Origin: a virus
Virus record (IMG/VR): IMGVR_UViG_3300049215_000496
Span: 1-64,000 of that record
DNA: 64,000 nt
Direction: 5' to 3' (one strand)
Below the pieces are notes generated by a model. That model ran no database searches. It worked only from the letters and a program-made list of their open reading frames with translations, and was not told the origin of the DNA. Positions 49,853 to 57,244 of the stretch are shown piece by piece. The first letter of the stretch is position 1, and every line of letters begins with the position of its first letter. Both the position numbers and the translations under genes were made by a program.

Positions 49853-50284
49853 ATGAAACGCATTGCACTGCTTCTCGTCCTGCTCTCCGCTTCGCTGACC
49901 CCCAGTTGTGCGACAGTCCAGAAAAACCTGCCGACGGTTCTGGCGTATGTGCAAGACGGAATGTTGGTCCTCGACGAGATCGCACGCTTTGCGCCAATCG
50001 TCTTCGCAGCGCACCCTGATCCAGCACTCGAAGCCAAAGTGGATGCCGGTTTGAGCAAAGCTCGGGCAGCTCTCGATACGGCTTTGCGAATCGCTCAAGG
50101 CACCACGGACATCAACCAAGCACAGCTCGACGCCGCATTCGCGGAATTCAAGCAAGCCTACTTGGACGTGACAGGGCTCCTCGGCCCATACGGAGTGAGT
50201 CGTCAAGGTACGGCGATGGTCGCGCGGGGTGGACCGAAGCCAACGCTGGTGGTCCCCGAACCGCTGGCGGTAATCGGACGGTGA
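49853..50284 (+). CDS. Putative lipoprotein
   Basis: 143 residues. KRIALLLVLLSASLTPSC is a signal peptide with a lipobox cysteine (about residue 18). The mature part is helical (LDEIARFAPIVFAAH, LSKARAALDTALRIAQ), then a loop and a short end. An exported lipoprotein fits superinfection exclusion, a spanin component or a virion-associated role. It is coupled to the papain-like protease gene by a GTGA overlap. Confidence 0.65.
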   Translation: MKRIALLLVLLSASLTPSCATVQKNLPTVLAYVQDGMLVLDEIARFAPIVFAAHPDPALEAKVDAGLSKARAALDTALRIAQGTTDINQAQLDAAFAEFKQAYLDVTGLLGPYGVSRQGTAMVARGGPKPTLVVPEPLAVIGR

Positions 50285-51144
50285 GCACAACTTTCCAGAA
50301 GCGTGGGCGCGGTTGGCTGAAAGACAAGCCGGACGCCCGAGACCATTCCTACAGCGCGAAGCGCACAGCAGGTGCAGTAGCGTCCCCGGATGCGCACCTC
50401 CGCAAGTACATCCTGGACATCCTAGATCAAGGATCCGAGGGTTCGTGCGTCGCCAATTCGCTAGCCCAAAACGTTCGGATGTCCCACGTTCGCCAGGGAG
50501 CAGTCAATCCCCCCCTGCTGTCGCGTAATGGCCTTTACTACCTCGCGCGAGCCGTGACGGGTGACCAACACCAGGACACCGGTACGTACACTCGCAACGC
50601 TTGCGCGGCTCTGGTCAAATTCGGCTTCGCTCCTGAGTCCGTGTGGCCCTACGACGACAACACCAAGCCTGGCCCAAACGGAGAGCTTCCGAAGTTCGCC
50701 CAGATGCCACCCGCGGAGTTCTTTCGACAAGGCTTCGATCAAAAGGCGAAGCAAACAGCGGCGGGGGTGCTGCCGGCCTACTTACGAATCACAGAAACCG
50801 GAACGGATCGCATCGCCGTCATTCGACACGCTCTTGCGTCGGGCTTCGGCGTGTCGTTCGGAACGTTGGTGTCGGAAGCCTTTTGCGCAGGAGAAACCGA
50901 TTCGACCAAAGCATTAGGCCCCCCGATCAACGAACAGATTGCTGGCGGTCACGAGCTGCTGATCACAGACAGTTGGACGATGCCCGACGGATCGTTCGAG
51001 TTCAGCATTTGCAATTCGTGGAGCAAAGATTGGGGCGACGGCGGGTTCTTTCGCATGCGCACGGACTATGTAAAGTGGTCTGAAACGGATGATCTGTGGA
51101 TCGTCGAAGCGCCGCCTCTCTACTCCACGGAGCTGTCGTCATGA
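50281..51144 (+). CDS. Papain-like C1A cysteine peptidase
   Basis: 287 residues from a GTG. DILDQGSEGSCVANSLAQ holds the oxyanion Gln and catalytic Cys (near residue 46), GGHELLITDSW the His (near 222), and CNSWSKDWGDGGFFR the Asn. No signal peptide or long propeptide. C1A peptidases occur in some large phages and giant viruses. It could process virion proteins or attack host proteins. Flanked by two lipoprotein genes that overlap its ends. Confidence 0.88.
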   Translation: MSTTFQKRGRGWLKDKPDARDHSYSAKRTAGAVASPDAHLRKYILDILDQGSEGSCVANSLAQNVRMSHVRQGAVNPPLLSRNGLYYLARAVTGDQHQDTGTYTRNACAALVKFGFAPESVWPYDDNTKPGPNGELPKFAQMPPAEFFRQGFDQKAKQTAAGVLPAYLRITETGTDRIAVIRHALASGFGVSFGTLVSEAFCAGETDSTKALGPPINEQIAGGHELLITDSWTMPDGSFEFSICNSWSKDWGDGGFFRMRTDYVKWSETDDLWIVEAPPLYSTELSS

Positions 51145-51419
51145 TGCGCGCGTTGCTGATCGCTGGAATGTTCTTTCTTGGTGAAGGCTGCCCGCACCCG
51201 GCGCCTCCACCTGTTCCGCCAACACCCGTGATCGCCTCATGCGCCACGGTTTGCGCACACGAAACGGATCTCGGCTGCCCCGCGGCCCGCTCGACGCCGA
51301 ACGGCGCGACCTGCGAAGATGTGTGCCGAAACGTTCAGACGTCTGGAATCATCACGTGGGATCTCGCGTGCCGCAGCACCGCGCCCACCTGTTCGGCTAT
51401 CGACGCGTGCGAGCGCTGA
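51141..51419 (+). CDS. Cys-rich putative lipoprotein
   Basis: 92 residues. The start overlaps the peptidase stop (ATGA). RALLIAGMFFLGEGC is a short signal with lipobox Cys, followed by a Pro-rich stretch and eight further cysteines (SCATVCAHETDLGC, ATCEDVCRN), probably disulfide-bonded outside the cytoplasm. With 49853 it may form a pair of surface lipoproteins or a spanin-type set. Confidence 0.6.
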   Translation: MMRALLIAGMFFLGEGCPHPAPPPVPPTPVIASCATVCAHETDLGCPAARSTPNGATCEDVCRNVQTSGIITWDLACRSTAPTCSAIDACER

Positions 51420-51580
51420 AGCTAGATCTCCTCGCACTGGCACGCCTCTCACTCCACGCGTGCTGGCTGCTACCGACGGCGTTGATCGCTCGATGGACGC
51501 TGGACGAGAAGTTGATGTGCTACGTGCACAAGCGCACGGCCGAGGAGTGGTTCAGGTTCGACCGGACGCTGCGGGGGTGA
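51407..51580 (+). CDS. 57-residue small protein
   Basis: GTG inside the end of the lipoprotein gene. A moderately hydrophobic helix (LLALARLSLHACWLLPTALI) then a charged helix (HKRTAEEWFRFDRTL). It may be a membrane peptide. It overlaps the sigma-factor gene end by 29 bases on the other strand. Weak evidence of coding. Confidence 0.35.
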   Translation: MRALKLDLLALARLSLHACWLLPTALIARWTLDEKLMCYVHKRTAEEWFRFDRTLRG

Positions 51581-52307
51581 GCGCCGGATCTTCACGAAGC
51601 ATCGCACACGCTTGCGCCAGAATTTGACACGCACGTGATTCCGTTCGCTCGATAACGATGCCGATCTCGCCAAGGGACAAATCTTGGCAGAAGTACAGCG
51701 TCAGCACGCGCTGCATCTGAAGTGGAAGCCTTTCGATCGCCGCTTGCAAGCAATCAAGCATCTGTCCGTGTGCGGCTGCTTGTAGCGCGTCGACGGCTTT
51801 AGGATCCGCGGTGAGTTCGAAGAAGTCGCGGCCGGGCGGCACGGCTTCGTCGTACCCAACCACACGGTCCCCCGCGAGGCGGCTGCGCATCTTTGCCAGT
51901 TCAGCATCGGTAAGGCCCATGTGCGCGGCGATCTCACTTTGGTCCGGCGTGCGCATGAGTGCCCTTTCAAGCTCGTTCACAACGTCTCGGAGGTGCATGG
52001 ACACACGGCGCATGTCTCGCGACAGCGTATCGTTGGCTCGAATCGAATCCAGCATGGCGCCCCGAATCCGTGTCTCAGCAAATCCCTCGAACGACACGCC
52101 GTGCTTAGCATCGTACCGCGTCGCCGCGTCGATGAGCCCGAGGTTACCGGCTGCGATCAAGTCATCGAGATCGATGTGGTCTGGCAGCTTGCGAGCCAAA
52201 CGGCGTGCGACGTTGGCTACAAACGGGAGGGGGTCAGCGATCAGTGCGTCGCGTTTGTGGCGTGCTGCTTGCGAGATAGCCTGCGGAGGTTTTCGTCGTC
52301 GGTCCAC
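51552..52307 (-). CDS. FliA/WhiG-like RNA polymerase sigma factor
   Basis: 251 residues. Region 2 is clear: ARRLARKLPDHIDLDDLIAA, GNLGLIDAATRYDAKHGVSF, FAETRIRGAMLDSIRAND. Region 3 and region 4 (LPLQMQRVLTLYFCQDLSLG, then an EIGIVIERTESRACQILAQA helix-turn-helix) follow. It has no region 1, as in group 3 sigma factors. It would direct RNA polymerase to phage promoters, probably late genes. GTG start at 52307. In this operon it follows a tiny basic gene. Confidence 0.9.
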   Translation of the reverse strand: MDRRRKPPQAISQAARHKRDALIADPLPFVANVARRLARKLPDHIDLDDLIAAGNLGLIDAATRYDAKHGVSFEGFAETRIRGAMLDSIRANDTLSRDMRRVSMHLRDVVNELERALMRTPDQSEIAAHMGLTDAELAKMRSRLAGDRVVGYDEAVPPGRDFFELTADPKAVDALQAAAHGQMLDCLQAAIERLPLQMQRVLTLYFCQDLSLGEIGIVIERTESRACQILAQACAMLREDPALTPAASGRT

Positions 52308-52316
52308 ATTTTCGCG

Positions 52317-52496
52317 TCAGCACTTTTTGAGCAGTGCATCGCGCTTGCGCATGAGACGCTTCACGACGGGATCGTCAAACAGTCCGCCGCGACCGCTCAC
52401 GAATCCCGTATAGCCGTGCTTGTCAGCTTTGGCCATTGCACGCAAGAGATTCTCCTCGATGATCCGACGCTTGATTTTGCACGCGTGTGAAGTCAT
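52317..52496 (-). CDS. Small basic protein, unknown
   Basis: 59 residues from the ATG at 52496, with a GAGGA Shine-Dalgarno. Basic, helical (KIKRRIIEENLLRAMAKADK) with a short glycine loop (GFVSGRGGLFDD). Lies just upstream of the sigma factor, perhaps a regulator of it. No family. Confidence 0.5.
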   Translation of the reverse strand: MTSHACKIKRRIIEENLLRAMAKADKHGYTGFVSGRGGLFDDPVVKRLMRKRDALLKKC

Positions 52497-52960
52497 CGAT
52501 GCTTCCTCGCCCCGGCCAGTGTTTCTACGATTCGGCACTCAGCGGCGTCGAGCAGATCGGCGAATCTATCGGGACGAAACACTGTGAAAGGCTCGGAGCG
52601 TTCGCCAATAGATGCGATGGGCGGGTTACCACCAATCGCGTTCTGGCGCATCCAGCGAAACCCGCTCGCGGTTTTGCACTCGATGTGCACACGCATCGGC
52701 TTCTTCAGCTTCATCGACTTCTCGTCCGCCAGGTTCGTTGAGAAGCCTTCGGATATTATTTCAGCAATCGTAGCCCGATCCTCACCACGTCCTTGCACTT
52801 TGATCAAGTCCACACGCCGCCCTGCCATATTGGCCAATAACTGTGCGCCCCGTTTGGCAACAGCAGCGTTGGCACGCACACAAGTGCCGCGAACTCGCCG
52901 GAACTCGACCAACAATAACCGCGATCTGGTATTCCACGATGTGAACTGTGCTTGGCCCAA
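52493..52960 (-). CDS. Unknown protein, possibly the second part of a frameshifted gene
   Basis: 155 residues from a TTG with no Shine-Dalgarno. Basic N-terminal half (RLLLVEFRRVRGTCVRANAA), a middle of strands and a C-terminal helix. The upstream ORF 52804-53055 covers the same region in another frame and starts well, so one protein may be split by a shift near 52950. No family. Confidence 0.45.
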   Translation of the reverse strand: MGQAQFTSWNTRSRLLLVEFRRVRGTCVRANAAVAKRGAQLLANMAGRRVDLIKVQGRGEDRATIAEIISEGFSTNLADEKSMKLKKPMRVHIECKTASGFRWMRQNAIGGNPPIASIGERSEPFTVFRPDRFADLLDAAECRIVETLAGARKHR

Positions 52961-53055
52961 AATGTCTCGTACTTCTGGTGGGAGGAGCGCGAACCCCCGA
53001 ACTTGACGAACGGAAACTTGCTCGTGAGCCGAAGTGTTTTGCGCCGTCGAGCCAT
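52804..53055 (-). CDS. Short ORF, possible first part of the gene at 52493
   Basis: 83 residues. Only the first 35 (RRRKTLRLTSKFPFVKFGGS) look coding; the rest has shadow-like composition and overlaps 52493-52960. Joined after about residue 35 to the other frame it would give a single protein of about 190 residues. Could equally be a separate small basic protein. Confidence 0.3.
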   Translation of the reverse strand: MARRRKTLRLTSKFPFVKFGGSRSSHQKYETFWAKHSSHRGIPDRGYCWSSSGEFAALVCVPTLLLPNGAHSYWPIWQGGVWT

Positions 53056-53056
53056 C

Positions 53057-53260
53057 TTACTCGTGCCCTCGTTTCCTGCGGGAGAGTTCCGCGCAGCCCT
53101 TCATGAGCTTCGCTTTCACTGCGCGGGCCTGCGACACACTCACCGGACGCGGCAGCACGATGTAGTTCAGCAAGCGCCCGTCACGCGCGTAGAGAACCGC
53201 GACAGCGGTGCGCTTGGCGCCGCGTTGAGATTGGAAGCGAACGGTGCACTGGGCGGCCAT
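53057..53260 (-). CDS. Small basic protein, unknown
   Basis: 67 residues. Strand-rich start (CTVRFQSQRGAKRTAVAVLY), then a helix (VSQARAVKAKLMKGCAELSR) and a basic end. Coupled to its neighbours (one to four bases). A nucleic-acid-binding role is possible from charge. Confidence 0.5.
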   Translation of the reverse strand: MAAQCTVRFQSQRGAKRTAVAVLYARDGRLLNYIVLPRPVSVSQARAVKAKLMKGCAELSRRKRGHE

Positions 53261-53676
53261 CAGCGTCTCCCTGCGTATCTCTTGAATGCTTCACTCTCAG
53301 GGTACTTCTCACGCAACCGCTGTTTCCAACCGACTTCACGCTTGGCAGGCTTCAATTTCTTTTGCTTTGGCGCTTTCCATACAGCGCCTGGGCCGCGCAG
53401 CGACTCAGACGACGTCTCGCCGGTCAGCTTGCACGCGATCTCAGCGCCGCTTTTCTTGCACGTCGCGTGTGCTGGAGAGAGCACGAAATCGACGCGGGCC
53501 TTACCCGTGACGTACGCGCCGCGAAACCGGAGCGTGCTTGCTTTGACGTTCACGGAGTGGTTTACGTTTTCACCGTAAGGCGAACCGGACGTTGGGATGC
53601 AACTAACACGCACTTCAGCCTTGCCTGCACCGTCCAGTGCGACGTAGCGAACGTGACAGCCTTTGGGGGTGAGCAT
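53260..53676 (-). CDS. Beta-rich protein with basic tail
   Basis: 138 residues. Residues 1-90 are strands (HVRYVALDGAGKAEVRVSC, GAYVTGKARVDFVL), with four cysteines that could pair. Residues 95-138 are basic (KQKKLKPAKREVGWKQRLRE). A DNA-facing virion or regulatory protein would fit; no domain recognised. Confidence 0.5.
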   Translation of the reverse strand: MLTPKGCHVRYVALDGAGKAEVRVSCIPTSGSPYGENVNHSVNVKASTLRFRGAYVTGKARVDFVLSPAHATCKKSGAEIACKLTGETSSESLRGPGAVWKAPKQKKLKPAKREVGWKQRLREKYPESEAFKRYAGRR

Positions 53677-53979
53677 CTACCGACGCTTCCGTTTCTTCGC
53701 CCCGTGCAGCTCACGAATCGAAGCCATCGCTTCGGACGAGTAGTCCTTCTCGTACGTGATCAACGGCCAGGTAAGTCGACATGCTTTGCGCACATCGCCA
53801 ACAATCAGGGGCTTTGATCCATCCCCGCCGCCGGGCGTGAGCACCTGGAGCTGCGCCCCGTGACCGGCTCCACCAACCGGGCACAAGCGAAACTCTCGCG
53901 CTTTCGTGCCCTTGCGCTGTACGATCATGCGCACGCACTCAGTGAGCTTGATCTTTTGTGCTTTGTTCCACTGAATCAT
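53677..53979 (-). CDS. Small basic protein, unknown
   Basis: 100 residues; the ATG at 53979 is set by a strong GGGGAGG Shine-Dalgarno. Mixed alpha/beta (IKLTECVRMIVQRKGTKARE, PLITYEKDYSSEAM), ending KKRKRR. The 80 bases upstream to 54060 hold only a short GTG-started ORF of 18 codons in another frame. No family. Confidence 0.55.
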   Translation of the reverse strand: MIQWNKAQKIKLTECVRMIVQRKGTKAREFRLCPVGGAGHGAQLQVLTPGGGDGSKPLIVGDVRKACRLTWPLITYEKDYSSEAMASIRELHGAKKRKRR

Positions 53980-54059
53980 CGGCGCCTCCCCGAATGACGG
54001 CGCGACACGCGACCGTGGTCGCCCACACCCACCAGCTCTTCGTCTTGGTTCTCTGTGCA

Positions 54060-54470
54060 TTACGAATCCTTGTAAATTGCCCAGAACCCGTAGAACAACC
54101 CGAACGCGGCACCGGCGATCCCCAGCGTCGCAAGTGTCGTGGTGATGTTGCCGACGATCCCCGCGCCATGAAACGACGGGGGCAGCAAGCCCTCAGGGGT
54201 GTACGGATTCGCCACGTACGACGGAGGCATCAATCCCTCGGGGGTCTGTTGCTGCGACGTGTACGTTGGCGCCATGAGCCCGCACTTGCGTCCGATCACA
54301 GTGTGGGCCTTCATCACAGTTCTCTGCGTGGACGCACTCTGACGGACCGGTGCGTTCTGTAGCAGCCCGATGGCCCGCGCGACAGCATCCCGGGCGAACA
54401 CACAATTGCCCTCACGCAGAGCTTCGTTGGCCTGACGCACGTACGACAGGATCAGCGCTTTGTGAGTCAC
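54060..54470 (-). CDS. Membrane-anchored G-N-C/A-V-A-R family protein, copy 2
   Basis: 136 residues from a GTG (GTGA overlap). YVRQANEALREGNCVFARDA and VARAIGLLQNAP, then TVIGRKC, match the helical domain of 43588-43863. A linker with a repeated [QY]-T-P-E-G-L-[ML]-P-P-S unit follows, and the C-terminus is a transmembrane helix (LGIAGAAFGLFYGFWAI) and KDS. So the soluble copy at 43588 has a membrane-anchored relative. Confidence 0.6.
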   Translation of the reverse strand: MTHKALILSYVRQANEALREGNCVFARDAVARAIGLLQNAPVRQSASTQRTVMKAHTVIGRKCGLMAPTYTSQQQTPEGLMPPSYVANPYTPEGLLPPSFHGAGIVGNITTTLATLGIAGAAFGLFYGFWAIYKDS

Positions 54471-54931
54471 TCTGCCAGCTCCTGATATCGATGGTACAGC
54501 ATGACGCCGCCCACGACGAGTCCCGTTGCCAGCGCCAGCGCGCCAACGATCTTCCACGGAGTCCAGAACGGCTTGTCACTTCCCGCGCCCTGCACCTGAA
54601 CGACGTATGTACCGTCCGGAAGGTCAACTGCCACGCCGACAGGAACAAGCTCTTGGCCGGTCGTCCGGGGCGCACCGGCGCCGCACGGGAGCATCGTCAG
54701 CGCGTGTGTGTGGCCGTCCGACGGATCCGGTTGGACCTTGAAGTCCCGCACGCGGTGGTAGTGCCCCGAATCAACGTCAGTGTTTCCGGTGCCCTCAGCG
54801 TTCAGCCACGCCCCGTGCTTGTGCATCGGAACGTTCTTGCCTGTGTTCGTGGTCGTCTGCTGGCACGGAAAACCGGGAGGCAGCGGCCTCGCGTAGACCA
54901 CATCCGCCGGATTTGGATACTCGTTGCGCAC
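54467..54931 (-). CDS. Tail-anchored membrane protein with beta-type head
   Basis: 154 residues. The head (residues 1-115) has His-rich strands (GHYHRVRDFKVQPDPSDGHT) and DLPDGTYVVQVQGAG. The C-terminus is one transmembrane helix (WKIVGALALATGLVVGGVML) and a short polar end. The His-rich part could bind metal. Coupled to the gene at 54060. Confidence 0.6.
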   Translation of the reverse strand: MRNEYPNPADVVYARPLPPGFPCQQTTTNTGKNVPMHKHGAWLNAEGTGNTDVDSGHYHRVRDFKVQPDPSDGHTHALTMLPCGAGAPRTTGQELVPVGVAVDLPDGTYVVQVQGAGSDKPFWTPWKIVGALALATGLVVGGVMLYHRYQELAE

Positions 54932-54953
54932 GGTGGGAGCGGGGGGCCACCCC

Positions 54954-55697
54954 TTACGCGTAGTCGTGTGGCGTGACCTGACGGACGTTGCCGGCAGCGT
55001 CGCGATACTCGGTCACGCGCCCGTTGCACACAGTGACGGTGAGCCCGTCGGACGGACGCGGCCCGTAGGTCTCACACGCGCGAACTTCCGCGACGGTCGG
55101 GGGTGAGAACATGCGAGAGAACCATCCGCGGCCCCTACGATGCCGGGGAGCCCCGAAGCCTTTCATGGTCGGTGCGGGCGCGACTGGAGCGGGCGGGGGT
55201 GGCGGAGGGGGCGGGGAGAGCATGATCGAGCGATTGTTGCCCGACTGAAACGGCAACGATCGCTGCACACGATCATCGACGTGCGTGACACCGTATCGGA
55301 TGTTGGATCCGCTCGGCATCACACCGGGAACCACACCCTGGCGCATGATCATGTACGGATCGATGTGCGCGTGCCCGCCGCGCGTGCCACCGGTGCTGCC
55401 AAAACCGATCCCGGAGAATCCTGCCATGCCTCCCGCTTTCGGTTGAACAGCAGGAGCGCTCGGGGCTGGCGCGGTGACAGCCGGGGCCGGCGCGGGAACA
55501 TTTGGCATGACCCCCGGACCTGCATTCGGATTCAGCTGCGGCATGTAGAATCCATTTGCGGCAGGCATCCGTCGCATCACTTGATTGAATGGTTGGAAGT
55601 GCGAATAGAACCCGACACCCGGAATGCCGGGGCGAAAACTCGGGCTCGCGGCTTCGGGACGAGTGAAATCTGCGTGACGGGTTTGGCCAAGAATCAT
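54954..55697 (-). CDS. Pro/Gly-rich protein, unknown
   Basis: 247 residues. A Gly/Pro/Met-rich N-terminal part, a Pro/Ala linker (VPAPAPAVTAPAPSAPAVQP), a middle with GGTRGGHAHIDPYMI, a run of eight prolines and a C-terminal 45-residue domain starting TVAEVRACETYGPRPSDGLT and ending TEYRDAAGNVRQVTP. No membrane helix. Low complexity suggests an extended virion protein. A TAGTAT lies about 25 bases upstream with a GCGAGGA Shine-Dalgarno. Confidence 0.5.
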   Translation of the reverse strand: MILGQTRHADFTRPEAASPSFRPGIPGVGFYSHFQPFNQVMRRMPAANGFYMPQLNPNAGPGVMPNVPAPAPAVTAPAPSAPAVQPKAGGMAGFSGIGFGSTGGTRGGHAHIDPYMIMRQGVVPGVMPSGSNIRYGVTHVDDRVQRSLPFQSGNNRSIMLSPPPPPPPPAPVAPAPTMKGFGAPRHRRGRGWFSRMFSPPTVAEVRACETYGPRPSDGLTVTVCNGRVTEYRDAAGNVRQVTPHDYA

Positions 55698-55746
55698 CGG
55701 TATGTCCTCGCTTTACGGAAATACTACGCCTACAACTCGGGTGTGG

Positions 55747-55857
55747 TCAACTGGGGGGTGCAGGCAAACGCAAACCACATCGAACAAACCCGAGCACGTA
55801 GCCGACAACGAAGGCTGTCAAAGCCACCGCAGTGGGATGGTCATGCAACAGGTGCAT
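55747..55857 (-). CDS. 36-residue membrane peptide
   Basis: One hydrophobic helix (AVALTAFVVGYVLGFVRCG) with a short basic end. The ATG lies six bases after TACAAT, so the promoter spacing supports it. No family. Confidence 0.45.
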   Translation of the reverse strand: MHLLHDHPTAVALTAFVVGYVLGFVRCGLRLPAPPS

Positions 55858-55863
55858 GCCACG

Positions 55864-55869
55864 ATTGTA
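55864..55869 (-). promoter_or_regulatory. Leaderless-type -10 element, TACAAT
   Basis: TACAAT, six bases, ATG at 55857. Confidence 0.5.
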
Positions 55870-56091
55870 TCACGTTCTTGGGGGTCCCTTAAGTGCTGCA
55901 AGCAGCTGCGTGACAGTCTGTTTGATTGCCATCGCACCCATAGCTCCGCGCTGCGTACCGTAGGAGTACGCGAAACGCACCACACATATCAAAGAGCAAA
56001 CCGACACAGTCCCGTCGACGGCCCCGGTCGTATTGATGTGGTTGAGCTGGTAGTGCGAACTCATAGCGTTGCTACATTGTTGGCAGGTCAT
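55870..56091 (-). CDS. Small CxxC protein downstream of thyX
   Basis: 73 residues; the ATG overlaps the thyX stop (ATGA). MTCQQCSNAM starts with a C-x2-C and SVCSLICVV supplies two more cysteines, so a zinc site is possible. The end is helical and ends GPPRT. Unknown role. Confidence 0.5.
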   Translation of the reverse strand: MTCQQCSNAMSSHYQLNHINTTGAVDGTVSVCSLICVVRFAYSYGTQRGAMGAMAIKQTVTQLLAALKGPPRT

Positions 56092-56900
56092 CCCAGCACG
56101 CTTTCGTTCGGCAACGTCATTCGATAGGACTTCCACCCAACAAGATTTCCGTGTCGTGACGGAACATCGAGCGCCACCGCCACGTGCTCGAACGGCGCTG
56201 CGTGGGGAGGATTTTGATCCCGCAAACGATCGTGGAGTTTCACATCCTCTGCAATATCCCGGCGACCGTCGTGCGTGAGGTACGAAACGCGCGCGCAGCG
56301 CCCGACTGCCACTTTGATCAGTGTCGCGATGTCCTCTTGATGCAGCTCTTGCGGCGTAATGAACGGGAAATGCCATTCTCCTGCTTCCAGCTGCTTAGGT
56401 GTGTGAGCTTCCTTCAACATTCTCATCCTTCGTGCAAGCTCTTGAAAATGGGGCTCCGCGGCTGGATGATCTCGCAACGCAAAGAAGTTGTTCCATTCTG
56501 TACCAGTGATGACAACAGTGATCCACATCCACGGTTCTAGTATTCGATTCACCACCTGTTTGTGGATCCCGAGGGTGACCAGCTCCATCGCGTGTCTGAC
56601 AGCTTCGTCGCGAGCGTGCATCCATACACGAATGGCCTTTTTGCGCGTGTCCTCGTCGACCATCTCTGTAGCCTGCATGCCCTTTTGATTCTTACCGATG
56701 TGCTCCGGAATCCACGGGTCTTCCATTACACGATCGATGAGCTTCTGAACGGGAATCGCACGGGAGCTGGCGGAACTCTTTGTCAACATTCTGTGCGTCA
56801 TTATTTCTGAATGGATAGCACGAGGATACGTACATTCGTATGTGATCAAGCGCTTACCGCACGGCGCAAGAGAATCTGCCAGAATTTTTGCTGAAATCAC
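56088..56900 (-). CDS. thyX: Flavin-dependent thymidylate synthase
   Basis: 270 residues from a GTG (GTGA overlap). MTHRMLTKSSASSRAIP is the ThyX signature (H-R-x-x-x-x-x-S/x-S-R), with Thr in place of the first Arg, as in many phage ThyX proteins. WITVVITGTEWNNFFALR is the FAD/dUMP-side motif. ThyX makes dTMP from dUMP with FAD, NADPH and methylene-tetrahydrofolate. It works with tmk, two genes upstream, to raise dTTP for phage DNA synthesis. Confidence 0.93.
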   Translation of the reverse strand: MISAKILADSLAPCGKRLITYECTYPRAIHSEIMTHRMLTKSSASSRAIPVQKLIDRVMEDPWIPEHIGKNQKGMQATEMVDEDTRKKAIRVWMHARDEAVRHAMELVTLGIHKQVVNRILEPWMWITVVITGTEWNNFFALRDHPAAEPHFQELARRMRMLKEAHTPKQLEAGEWHFPFITPQELHQEDIATLIKVAVGRCARVSYLTHDGRRDIAEDVKLHDRLRDQNPPHAAPFEHVAVALDVPSRHGNLVGWKSYRMTLPNESVLG

Positions 56901-57244
56901 GCGGCCACCGCCAACCGCACCGCAACCTCTTCCTGGCTCAAACCAGTGAGATTCAAGACAGGCTTTCCAAGTGCTGCAGCGCAATCGCCCTCAAGTTGCA
57001 TTCCCGGCGAGAGGACAGGCCCCACCTGCCAAACTTCATCAGCACGGGAGACCATCTCCATATCAGTAGCCAGACCCAGTTCGCGCATCGACTCATCCCA
57101 GACGCCCGTCAGCACGATCCAATCGGCGCTGATGGCAACGCCGTAAGTTTTCGCGATCCAGCCACACCATTCGGCGGCAGCCAACCGGTTAGCTTCGCGA
57201 TCGGCACCGCACCCTAAACGATGCGCTACGTATACAACTTTCAT
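56897..57244 (-). CDS. DUF4406/nucleoside 2-deoxyribosyltransferase-like protein
   Basis: 115 residues. KVVYVAHRLGCGADREANRL and a final GKPVLNLTGLSQEEV fit the small Rossmann-like fold of the nucleoside deoxyribosyltransferase/DUF4406 group, with an acidic pocket (DEVWQVGPVLSPGMQLEGD). Between thyX and tmk, a nucleotide-salvage or nucleotide-cleaving role is likely. The exact substrate is not readable. TAATG junction with tmk. Confidence 0.7.
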   Translation of the reverse strand: MKVVYVAHRLGCGADREANRLAAAEWCGWIAKTYGVAISADWIVLTGVWDESMRELGLATDMEMVSRADEVWQVGPVLSPGMQLEGDCAAALGKPVLNLTGLSQEEVAVRLAVAA

